Assembly: GCA_036376245.1 (NCBI GenBank)
Contig: DASVAS010000023.1
Coordinates: forward strand, 186,001-250,000
Source: DATARR01 sp036376245
GTDB lineage: Bacteria > Acidobacteriota > Thermoanaerobaculia > Multivoradales > UBA5704
Direction of reading: 5' to 3'
DNA length: 64,000 bases
The notes under the pieces were generated by a model. That model had not been told where the DNA came from. It saw nothing but the letters and a program-made list of their open reading frames with translations, and ran no database searches. Positions 44,823-51,679 of this stretch are shown here, one piece after another. Position 1 is the stretch's first letter. Each line of letters begins with the position of its first letter. The translations under genes and the position numbers were made by a program.

Positions 44823-46087
44823 CCTTCAGCGCCCGCAACGTGCTGATCGGGGCGACCCTGCTGGGGGCTCTGGGCGGCATGATCGGGAGCTTCGCGCTGC
44901 TGCGCCGCCAGAGCCTGCTCGGGGACGCCCTGGCCCACGCCGCCCTGCCCGGGGTCTGCCTCGGCTTCATCCTCACCGGCAGCAAGACGCCCCTGCCCCT
45001 CTTCCTCGGCGCCCTGGCGGCGGGCATCCTGGGATCGCTCCTGATCCTGGCCATCGTGCGCTGGAGCCGGGTCAAGGAGGACTCGGCCATCGGCATCATC
45101 CTCTCCGTCTTCTTCGGCGCCGGCATCGTGCTGCTGACCTGGATCCAGAAGCGGCCGGAGGGGAACCAGAGCGGCCTCGACAAGTACCTCTTCGGACAGG
45201 CCGCCACCCTGGTGGAGGAGGACCTCAAGGCGATGGCGATCCTGGGGGCCGTCGTGTTCGTGGCCGTCCTCCTCTTCTACAAGGAGCTGAAGCTGCTCTC
45301 CTTCGACCGCGCCTTCGGCGCCAGCCTGGGGTATCCCATGAAGAGCCTGGAGGTCCTCCTCACCCTGCTGCTGGTGGTGGTGGTCGTGGTGGGGCTCCAG
45401 ACCGTGGGCGTGGTGCTCATCGTGGCCGCCCTCATCACTCCCGCCGCCGCGGCCCGCCAGTGGACGGACCGCCTGGGCGCCATGGTCCTCCTGGCCGCCG
45501 GCATCGGCGCCGCCTCCGGCGTGGCCGGGTCGCTGGCCAGCGCCTACGTGCCGCGGCTGCCCACCGGTCCGGTGATCGTGGTGGTCTCCAGCGGCATCCT
45601 GATCGTCTCGCTCCTCTTCGCCCCCCACCGGGGCCTGATCTGGGCGCTGCTGCGGGAGCGGGGGGTGGCGTCGCGCATCCGGCGGGAGAACCTGCTCAAG
45701 GACCTCTGGCTCCAGGGAGAGCGGCAGGGGGACTGGAACGGCTTTCTCTCGTGGCCGCTGCTCATGGGCGTGCGGGGGCAGACCGGCGGCAACCTGGCCC
45801 GGAGCGCCCGTCCCCTCGCCAGGGCGGGCCTGGTCGAGCGCTCGGAAGATTCCCTGCGCCTCACCCCGGAGGGCCGCGCCGAGGCCGAAAAGGTGGTGCG
45901 CAAGCACCGCCTGTGGGAGCTCTACCTCACCCGGCGGCTCGAGCTGCCCAGCGATCACGTCCACCGCGACGCCGAGGCCATGGAGCACGCCCTCTCCGAC
46001 GACGCCGTCCTGCGCCTGGAGGAGCTGCTGGGCTTCCCCGCGGCCGACCCCCACGGGCGGCCCATCCCGCCAAGGAGAGTCGCATGA
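44813..46087 (+). CDS. Metal ABC transporter permease fused to an MntR-like winged-helix/metal domain (YtgCR-like)
   Basis: A 424-residue fusion. Residues 1 to about 273 form the permease with eight or nine membrane spans (LLGDALAHAALPGVCLGFI, the family's GDALAHA...PG signature, and VGVVLIVAALITPAAAA). The remaining 150 residues are cytosolic: a winged helix (LARSARPLARAGLVERSEDSLRLTPEG) and an MntR-type helical region, RKHRLWELYL and VHRDAEAMEHALSD, keeping the His and Glu-x-x-Glu-His metal ligands. Chlamydia YtgCR has the same architecture and releases its repressor half by cleavage. It has a GTG start overlapping the ATPase, and its stop overlaps the next ATG. Confidence 0.92.
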   Translation: MDLTFSARNVLIGATLLGALGGMIGSFALLRRQSLLGDALAHAALPGVCLGFILTGSKTPLPLFLGALAAGILGSLLILAIVRWSRVKEDSAIGIILSVFFGAGIVLLTWIQKRPEGNQSGLDKYLFGQAATLVEEDLKAMAILGAVVFVAVLLFYKELKLLSFDRAFGASLGYPMKSLEVLLTLLLVVVVVVGLQTVGVVLIVAALITPAAAARQWTDRLGAMVLLAAGIGAASGVAGSLASAYVPRLPTGPVIVVVSSGILIVSLLFAPHRGLIWALLRERGVASRIRRENLLKDLWLQGERQGDWNGFLSWPLLMGVRGQTGGNLARSARPLARAGLVERSEDSLRLTPEGRAEAEKVVRKHRLWELYLTRRLELPSDHVHRDAEAMEHALSDDAVLRLEELLGFPAADPHGRPIPPRRVA

Positions 46088-47190
46088 GCCCGGAGCTGAC
46101 CATCATCCTCGTCGGCGCCTGCGTGGGCGCCAGTTGCGCCCTGGTCGGATCGTTCCTGGTGCTGCGCAAGATGGCCCTCCTGGGAGACGCCATCAGCCAT
46201 GCCGTCCTGCCCGGCATCGTGCTGGCCTTCCTGCTCACCGGCAACCGCTCCCCCCTCCCGATGGTGATCGGGGCGGGCGCGCTGGGGCTGCTCACCGTGC
46301 TGCTCGTGGAGCTGTTCAACCGCAGCCGCCGGCTGCGGGAGGACGCCTCGATCGGCGTCGTCTTCCCGGCCCTGTTCTCGCTGGGGGTGATCCTCATCAG
46401 CCGCTACGCCTCACAGGTGGACCTGGACCTCGACTGCGTGCTCTACGGCGAGATCGCCTACGCGCCGCTGGACGTCCTGACGCTCGGGGGCGTGGACCTG
46501 GGGTCCAAGGCGCTGTGGGTCAACGGCCTGATCCTGGCCGTGAACCTGCTGTTCGTGCTGGCGTTCTACAAGGAGCTGAAGATCTCCACCTTCGACGCCG
46601 GCCTCGCGGCCACCCTGGGCTTCTCCCCGGTGCTTCTGCACTACCTGCTGATGAGCTCCGTCTCGATGACGGTGGTGGGGGCGTTCGAGTCGGTGGGGGC
46701 CATCCTGGTGGTGGCGATGCTGGTGGTGCCGCCGGCCACGGCGTACCTGCTCACCGAGCGGCTGGGGCACATGCTGGCGCTGGCGGCCGCCCTGGGCGCG
46801 GCCTCGGCGGTGGGAGGCTACGGCCTGGCCCGCTGGCTGGACTGCTCGATCGCCGGCGCCATGGCCCTGGTCTCGGGCCTCCTCTTCCTGGCGGCGCTCC
46901 TCTTCTCGCCCACCCACGGCCTGGCGGCCCGCTGGCTGATCCACCGCCGCCTGGGCGGCCGGCTCGAAGGAGAGCTGCTGCTCCTCCACCTCACCAAGGG
47001 GGGCGAGGGGCTGCCGGTGACCGTGCTGGAGCGCCGCTTCGGCTGGAACGGCGCCCGGCTCCAGCGGGTGCTCTCGCGCCTCCTGCGGCAGGGCTGGATC
47101 GAGCGCGCGGGGGAGGGCCTGCGGCTGACCGCCGCCGGCGCTAGCGTCCTGGAGACGAGCGGGCGCTCGGCGCTGGCCCATCGGTTATAG
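46084..47190 (+). CDS. Second metal ABC permease with a C-terminal winged-helix domain
   Basis: A 368-residue permease of the same family (ALLGDAISHAVLPGIVLAFLL, VGAILVVAMLVVPPATAYLL), with about eight membrane spans up to residue 280. The tail of roughly 85 residues reads as a winged helix: LLLLHLTKGGEGLPVTVLERRF, then GARLQRVLSRLLRQGWIERAGEGLRLTAAG. It lacks the metal-binding region of its neighbour. DNA-binding-like tails on both permeases of one importer are unusual. The ATG overlaps the previous stop (ATGA). Confidence 0.9.
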   Translation: MSPELTIILVGACVGASCALVGSFLVLRKMALLGDAISHAVLPGIVLAFLLTGNRSPLPMVIGAGALGLLTVLLVELFNRSRRLREDASIGVVFPALFSLGVILISRYASQVDLDLDCVLYGEIAYAPLDVLTLGGVDLGSKALWVNGLILAVNLLFVLAFYKELKISTFDAGLAATLGFSPVLLHYLLMSSVSMTVVGAFESVGAILVVAMLVVPPATAYLLTERLGHMLALAAALGAASAVGGYGLARWLDCSIAGAMALVSGLLFLAALLFSPTHGLAARWLIHRRLGGRLEGELLLLHLTKGGEGLPVTVLERRFGWNGARLQRVLSRLLRQGWIERAGEGLRLTAAGASVLETSGRSALAHRL

Positions 47191-47224
47191 GATTGCGCCG
47201 TTTCTTTTTTCTGAGGAGAAGATC

Positions 47225-48019
47225 ATGAAGATCCGTTGTTTGCTGGCAACGTTGACCGGGCTCGCCCTGGCGGTTCCGGCCGGCGCGCAGGACCTTTCGG
47301 GCCTGTCCGATCCCCTGGTGGCGGACCGGCCCGACTTCACCGAGAGCACCCTGACGATCGCGCCCGGCCACTTCCAGGTCGAGGGTGGCGCCACATTCAG
47401 CCGCTTCGGGGACGAGGAGTCTCTGTCCCTGGGCGAGATCCTGGTCCGCATCGGCACCGGCGAGCGGGTGGAGACGCGGCTCGGGATCGGCTCGTACAGC
47501 CGGATCGATCCCGGGTTCGCCGGGGCCGGCACGGTCTCCGGCTACGAGGACCCCTTCGTGGGGATCAAGGTGCGGCTCAACGAGAGCGACTCGAACCTCC
47601 GCCCCCCCGGCCGGCCCGCCGTCTCGCTGCTCTTCTCGACTTCCATCCCGGTGGGGGACGACGAGCTGACGGCCGACGAGTGGCAGCCCGAGGGCAAGCT
47701 GCTCCTGGCCTGGGACCTGCCCTGGTTCTCGCTCAGCTCCAACCTGATCTACGGCTATCCGGTGGACGGCGACGAGCGCTTCCACCAGTTCGGCGCCACC
47801 CTCTCGGCCGGCTTCTCCCTGACCGACCGGATCGGCATGTACGTCGAGACCTTCGGCTTCAACAAGGAGGGCGTGGACGGCTCGTCGACGCAGTACATCG
47901 ACAGCGGCCTGACCTTCAGCGTCTCCAACGACCTGCAGCTCGACGCGCGGGTCGGGATCGGGCTGGACGACCCCAGCCCGAACTGGTTCGCGGGGATCGG
48001 AGCGGCGGTGCGGTTCTAG
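47225..48019 (+). CDS. Outer-membrane beta-barrel transporter-like protein
   Basis: A 264-residue protein with a Sec signal (MKIRCLLATLTGLALAVPAGAQ). Alternating polar/hydrophobic strands are typical of barrels (FQVEGGATFSRFGDEESLS, RVETRLGIGSYSRID, VSLLFSTSIPVGDDE), and it ends in an aromatic residue (AAVRF), the barrel assembly mark. The opening LVADRPDFTESTLTIAPGHFQVE matches proteins annotated as transporters of the phenol MetA-like group. TTCTGAGGAGAAG gives the ribosome site. It lies 34 bases after the metal importer and could be co-transcribed. Confidence 0.82.
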   Translation: MKIRCLLATLTGLALAVPAGAQDLSGLSDPLVADRPDFTESTLTIAPGHFQVEGGATFSRFGDEESLSLGEILVRIGTGERVETRLGIGSYSRIDPGFAGAGTVSGYEDPFVGIKVRLNESDSNLRPPGRPAVSLLFSTSIPVGDDELTADEWQPEGKLLLAWDLPWFSLSSNLIYGYPVDGDERFHQFGATLSAGFSLTDRIGMYVETFGFNKEGVDGSSTQYIDSGLTFSVSNDLQLDARVGIGLDDPSPNWFAGIGAAVRF

Positions 48020-48753
48020 TAGCTCTCTCCCGGCTTCAGCGTCATCACCTCGCAGGTGATCCCCTGGTCGTCCAGGGCCTGTTCCAGCTTCGCCGGCGTA
48101 CCGGTGAGGAGCGGGAAGGTGCCCCAGTGGATGGGGATCACCCGCCGTACCCCCAGGAAGCGGCAGGCGCGGGCGGCCTGGCGGGGGTCCATGGTGAAGT
48201 GGTCGCCGATGGGCAGGAAGGCCAGCTCGGGGCGGTACATCTCGCCGAGGAGCTGCATGTCCGAGAACAGGGCTGTATCGCCGGCGTGGTAGAAGGTGAA
48301 GCCGCCGGGCAGCCGCACGATGTAGCCCGCGGCGACGCCGCCGTAGAGGATCTGGTCGCCGTCCGAGATGCCGCAGGAGTGATCGGCGCGGACCATGGTC
48401 ACCTGCAGGCCCAGCACGTCCTGGCAGCCCCCGAGGTTCATCCCCGAGCAGTTCTCCACCCCCTTGCCCCCCAGCCAGGAGCAGATCTCGAAGCTCGCCA
48501 CCACCTTGCGGGGCTTGTGCCGCTTGCAGAGCTCGACGGCGTCCCCCATGTGGTCGAAGTGGGCGTGGGTGATGAGCACCGCGTCCAGACGGTCGAACTG
48601 TTTCAGGCTCTCGGGGCACGCGGGGTTGTTCTGGACCCAGGGATCGATCAGGACCACCTCGCCGCCCGGCAGGTCGCAGCGGACAGTGGCGTGGCCGAGG
48701 TAGGTGAACTTCGGACGCGGGTGCTGGCTCATTCCTGGCTTCCCTCCCTTCAA
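48016..48753 (-). CDS. Metallo-beta-lactamase-fold hydrolase (UPF0173/UlaG-like)
   Basis: A 245-residue MBL-fold enzyme. The start FTYLGHATVRCDLPGGEVVLIDPW and the metal motif THAHFDHMGDAVEL (HxHxDH) define the group. Later ligands are in VRADHSCGI, YHAGDTALFSDM and PIHWGTFP. Such UPF0173/YtnP-like enzymes act on small phosphorylated or lactone substrates; the actual one is unknown. Its last four bases overlap the convergent barrel gene. Confidence 0.9.
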   Translation of the reverse strand: MKGGKPGMSQHPRPKFTYLGHATVRCDLPGGEVVLIDPWVQNNPACPESLKQFDRLDAVLITHAHFDHMGDAVELCKRHKPRKVVASFEICSWLGGKGVENCSGMNLGGCQDVLGLQVTMVRADHSCGISDGDQILYGGVAAGYIVRLPGGFTFYHAGDTALFSDMQLLGEMYRPELAFLPIGDHFTMDPRQAARACRFLGVRRVIPIHWGTFPLLTGTPAKLEQALDDQGITCEVMTLKPGESY

Positions 48754-48790
48754 ACAGTCCGATCCGGCATTCTATCCGAGGGGAAAAGAA

Positions 48791-48816
48791 AACGGCCGGG
48801 GAAGACCCCGGCCGTT
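48791..48816 (-). terminator. Hairpin terminator downstream of arsR
   Basis: AACGGCCGGGG and its mirror CCCCGGCCGTT form an 11-bp stem with an AAGA loop. Read on the minus strand it is followed by TTTTCTTTTCCCC, a reasonable T-tract. It separates the ArsR gene from the downstream MBL gene. Confidence 0.8.
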
Positions 48817-48865
48817 CAGAAATCCACAGGGGCGGCCCCGGAGGACCGCCCGGCGTGCTCGTGGC

Positions 48866-49213
48866 TCAGACCTGGAACTGCTTGAAGAAGTTGTCCCGGA
48901 GCTTGGCGTTGAACTCGTGCTCCGTCAGACGGTAGTAGATCGTCTGGGCGTCGCGGCGCGGAGCCACCAGCCCGTAGGCCTTCAGCTTCGCCAGGTGCTG
49001 GGACACGGCCGAGACCGAAACCCCGAGCATCTCCGCGAGGTCGCACACGCAGAGCTCCTTCATGTTCTCGAGCAGGTAGAGGAGCTTCAGCCGGGTGGAA
49101 TTCCCGGCGAGGTTCATCAGCTCCGCCGCCTCCTCGATGTCCGGCGTTCCCTCAAGATTCTGCCGGATCTGGGCCATTTCTTTAGATGACATGTTCGGCG
49201 CCTCACCTTTCAT
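48866..49213 (-). CDS. ArsR/SmtB family metal-responsive regulator
   Basis: A 115-residue winged-helix repressor. The metal-sensing motif ELCVCDL lies in helix alpha-3, the site used by arsenic/antimony sensors. DNA recognition is by VSVSAVSQHLAKLKAYGLVAPRRDAQTIYYRL. The start was set at the ATG with GGAGGT seven bases upstream; an earlier in-frame ATG would add ten basic residues. It is divergent from the selenoprotein gene across about 360 bases, and a terminator lies behind it. The ligand (As, Sb or another thiophilic species) is inferred. Confidence 0.92.
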   Translation of the reverse strand: MKGEAPNMSSKEMAQIRQNLEGTPDIEEAAELMNLAGNSTRLKLLYLLENMKELCVCDLAEMLGVSVSAVSQHLAKLKAYGLVAPRRDAQTIYYRLTEHEFNAKLRDNFFKQFQV

Positions 49214-49572
49214 TTTCTTACCTCCACGTTTCATGAGATGCAATCTCTATACCTTCCTACACCCCCCCTAGCGGTGCACCCGCAGGGCAGGAATGCAAGC
49301 CCCTCAATAGACCCCAAATTCTTCCAGCGATGTTGAACAATCTCGATTATACTCAGGGTCCTTCCTGAAATCCAGTCCCTCTGCGACCCAATTTTGGGCG
49401 GCTTGTCCCGTTCAGGGCCCGAGCCGCACCTTTAGGACTTCTAAACAGGAGTTTCGTCTATTTCATTCCTCTCTTCAAGAGGTAACGGCAAAGATCCTGC
49501 GGTCAGTCCTCCGGCGCCCTACGGATCTCCCCGGCAGGGAGCTTGCTAGAATGTGCCGCGAAAGGAGGCAGC
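49214..49572. promoter_or_regulatory. Divergent intergenic region between arsR and the selenoprotein gene
   Basis: A stretch of about 360 bases, noticeably more A/T-rich in places than the rest, with no coding frame. Minus-strand TATAAT near 49340 is a candidate -10 for arsR. CTCTTCAAGAG near 49470 is a short palindrome that might bind a regulator. Nothing resembles a tRNA or a known riboswitch. AAAGGAGG at its right end is the ribosome site of the selenoprotein. Confidence 0.35.
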
Positions 49573-49812
49573 ATGACCCCGTCCAGCGTTTCCATCGAGT
49601 ACTGCAGCAGCTGAAACTACTTCCCTCGCGCCGCCAGGTTGGCGGAGCAGATCGAGAAGAAGTTCGGCATTCAACCCAAGCTCATCCGCAGCCACGGCGG
49701 CGTCTTCGAGGTCACCGTCGGCAATGACCTGATCTTCTCCAAGAAGAAGACGGGGCGGTTCCCCGAGCCCGGAGAGGTCGAGACGGCCCTCGAGCAGCGG
49801 GGCAACGCCTAG
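49573..49812 (+). CDS. SelW/Rdx family selenoprotein with in-frame UGA (Sec14)
   Basis: A 79-residue thioredoxin-fold selenoprotein. Read through the TGA at codon 14 (49612-49614), the frame gives VSIEYCSSU, a CxxU redox motif, then NYFPRAARLAEQIEKKFG and a conserved C-terminal half (FEVTVGNDLIFSKKKTGRFP). CxxU, the FPRA segment and the IFSKKxTGRFP block are the SelW/Rdx pattern. A perfect AAAGGAGG precedes the ATG. Without readthrough only 13 residues would be made. A hairpin fitting a bacterial SECIS lies 16 bases after the UGA. It is divergent from an arsR regulator and is followed 17 bases later by a GT2 gene. The cell must have SelA/B/C/D, which lie outside the window. Confidence 0.9.
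49631..49645 (+). promoter_or_regulatory. Candidate bacterial SECIS element
   Basis: CCGCCA and TGGCGG pair over six bases and expose a GGU apical loop. The loop starts 22 bases after the UGA, inside the 16-37-base range used in bacterial SECIS models, and it has a G in the first loop positions. It lies within the coding frame, as bacterial SECIS elements do. Confidence 0.6.
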
Positions 49813-49829
49813 CCCGTCCCCGAGCCCCT

Positions 49830-50933
49830 TTGAGCCTCGCTCTCGCGCTCTCCCTCCTCCTCGGCGCCGGCCTCCTCGGGCTGGCGCTGAGGACGGAGGA
49901 GCGGCGGCGCGCCGCCCCGGGCCTCCCGCCCCCGCTCCTGCCCGCTCCCGAGACCACGGTCCTGCTCCCGGTGCGCGACGAGCGCCTCAACGTCCTCGAC
50001 TGCGTGGACACCCTGCTGGCGCAGACGGCCTCCCCCAGGGTGCGGGTGATCGACGACGGCTCCACGGACGGCACCGCCGGGCTGGTGGAGGCGCGCCTCC
50101 CCGGCGAGCCGCGCCTGGAGCTGCGGTCCGCGGCCCCCCTGCCCCCCGGCTGGCGGGGCAAGGTCAACGCGCTCTGGTCGGGCTCACGCGACATCCGCTC
50201 CCCCTGGCTCCTCCTCACCGACGCCGACGCGCGCCACGCTCCCGACCTGCTGGCCCGGGCCCACGCCGCGGCGGCGGAGAGGAACCTCGACGCCGTCTCC
50301 ATCGCCGGCTTCCAGGAGGTCCGGGGATGGGGGGAGAACCTGTTGATCCCGCCCGTCTTCGCCTTTCTCGACGCCCTGCTGGACGACTGGGAGCCCGCCG
50401 CCGGGGGCTCCTCCGGGCCGGCGGTGGCCAACGGCCAGCTCATCCTCGTCCGGCGGGAGCCCTTCGAGGCCTGCGGCGGCTTCGAGGCGGTGCGCAACGA
50501 GACCCTCGACGACGTCGCCATCGTCAACCGCCTCCGCGACCGGGGATTCCGCACCGGCTTCATCCGGAACGACGGCCTGCGGGTCCGCATGTACCGGGGG
50601 ACGGGCGAGGCGGTCCGGGGCTGGCGCCGGAACCTCGGCGGCCTCTTCGGGGCCAGCCCGGGCGTGACCCTGCGGACGCTCGCCGTCAGCCTCCTCCCCG
50701 TCCTGGTCCTCGTGGCCTTCGCGGTCGCCGGCCGCTGGGTCGAGGCCGCCGTGCTCTGGACCGCCGGGGCCGCCGCCTCCATGATCTTCCGCTCCGGGAG
50801 CGGCCACGCGCCGGCCTGGGGACTGCTCTACCCGCTGGACGCGCTGATGCTGGCGGGGGTGCTCGTCCTCGGGGTGATGGACCGCAGGCGGGGCAAGCTG
50901 ACGAAATGGAAGGGGCGGGAGATCAAGGTGTGA
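49830..50933 (+). CDS. Glycosyltransferase family 2, membrane-associated
   Basis: A 367-residue GT-A enzyme. An N-terminal membrane segment (LALALSLLLGAGLLGLAL) precedes the catalytic domain: TTVLLPVRDE, VRVIDDGSTDGT (nucleotide binding) and LLLTDADARH (DxD metal motif). LDDVAIVNRLRDRGF resembles the ED acid motif and GWRRNLGGLFGASPG the (Q/R)xxRW-like region. Two or three C-terminal spans follow. The layout is that of CrtQ-like lipid-linked glycosyltransferases. A TTG start 17 bases after the selenoprotein is used. Confidence 0.87.
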   Translation: MSLALALSLLLGAGLLGLALRTEERRRAAPGLPPPLLPAPETTVLLPVRDERLNVLDCVDTLLAQTASPRVRVIDDGSTDGTAGLVEARLPGEPRLELRSAAPLPPGWRGKVNALWSGSRDIRSPWLLLTDADARHAPDLLARAHAAAAERNLDAVSIAGFQEVRGWGENLLIPPVFAFLDALLDDWEPAAGGSSGPAVANGQLILVRREPFEACGGFEAVRNETLDDVAIVNRLRDRGFRTGFIRNDGLRVRMYRGTGEAVRGWRRNLGGLFGASPGVTLRTLAVSLLPVLVLVAFAVAGRWVEAAVLWTAGAAASMIFRSGSGHAPAWGLLYPLDALMLAGVLVLGVMDRRRGKLTKWKGREIKV

Positions 50934-50965
50934 GGATTCAGGCTCGTCCTGCCCTCTGGGGCGTC

Positions 50966-51119
50966 CTGCCCTTCGAGACCTCACCCTCGGTCCCTCTCCT
51001 GAAGGAGAGGGAGGGCCCTGCGATCTCCGATATCGTCAACTCATCGTTCCCCCTCTCCCGGTGAGGGAGGGTGGGAGGGATCGGGAGAGGGGGCCAGGGG
51101 GTGAGGCTTCGGAGGGCAG
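50966..51119. repeat. MITE-like palindromic element, family A copy 2 (inverted)
   Basis: A 154-bp element bounded by roughly 20-bp terminal inverted repeats (17 of 20 matching) of the same CTGCCC...GAGACCTCACC type as copy 1. It is in the opposite orientation: the GACCTCACCCTCGGTCCC end comes first and the GGCCAGGGGGTGAGG end last. Two G/C hairpins surround a diverged linker with CAACTCATCGTTCC. It lies between convergent GT2 and PTPS genes, ending five bases from the PTPS stop. Confidence 0.85.
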
Positions 51120-51124
51120 GGTGC

Positions 51125-51622
51125 TCAAAGGGCAAGAGCGCTCTGGATCTCCTCCTCAAACCAGCACTCCTGCCCCGCCGTCTCCTCCACCGATACGGCC
51201 AGCGACTCCACCCGCGATCCCGCCAGACGGGGCGCCAGGTCGCGCCAGAACATCCGCGCCAGCAGCTCGATCGAGGTGTTCGCCAACGGCAGCAGCAGGG
51301 TGTCCTGGGCCGGGAAGCGGTAGATCCGCTCGCCGAAGCGGACCTCGATCGCCTCGCCGTCCCGCGTCCATTGCAGACGCCCGCTCTCCGACGGGATCAG
51401 GGTGCGGCTGTCCAGCCCGGCGCAGAGCCCCCGCAGGGCCTTCTTGAAGCTCTCGATGTCGACCAGCAGGCCGTCGCCGTCCAGCTCGCTCCCGGCCAGC
51501 ACGGCCCGGACGCGGTAGTTGTGGCCGTGCAACAGCTCGGCGCGGCCATCGGGAAACAGGGTGAAGTGGGCGGAGGAGAACTTGAAGTCCTCCTTGGCGA
51601 GGACCATCCGGTAGCGGGCCAT
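51125..51622 (-). CDS. 6-pyruvoyl-tetrahydropterin synthase family protein (QueD/PTPS-III-like)
   Basis: A T-fold pterin enzyme, 165 residues. Zinc ligands are His in FSSAHFTLF and the pair in LLHGHNYRV. Later family parts are LLVDIESFKKALRGL, PLANTSIELLARMFW and VSVEETAGQECWFEE. QueD has a catalytic Cys just before LHGH; here that stretch reads AELLHGHN, with no Cys and a Glu as in the PTPS-III group that replaces FolB in folate synthesis. PTPS-III is therefore a possible reading, unproven. Alternative ATGs lie slightly upstream. Confidence 0.82.
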   Translation of the reverse strand: MARYRMVLAKEDFKFSSAHFTLFPDGRAELLHGHNYRVRAVLAGSELDGDGLLVDIESFKKALRGLCAGLDSRTLIPSESGRLQWTRDGEAIEVRFGERIYRFPAQDTLLLPLANTSIELLARMFWRDLAPRLAGSRVESLAVSVEETAGQECWFEEEIQSALAL

Positions 51623-51679
51623 GCGGGGCATTCTAGCCCCGGGTTGTAACATAGCGCCCGAACGACGATAGGGGGACTC

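Noticed and set aside
49214..49572. tRNA or selC gene in the A/T-richer gap
   Set aside because: No cloverleaf arms, T-loop consensus or CCA end could be found on either strand.
49573..49614. Nonsense mutation or frameshift pseudogene explanation for the TGA in the SelW-like gene
   Set aside because: The UGA falls exactly at the redox position of CxxU, the frame beyond is intact and family-like, and a SECIS-like hairpin follows.
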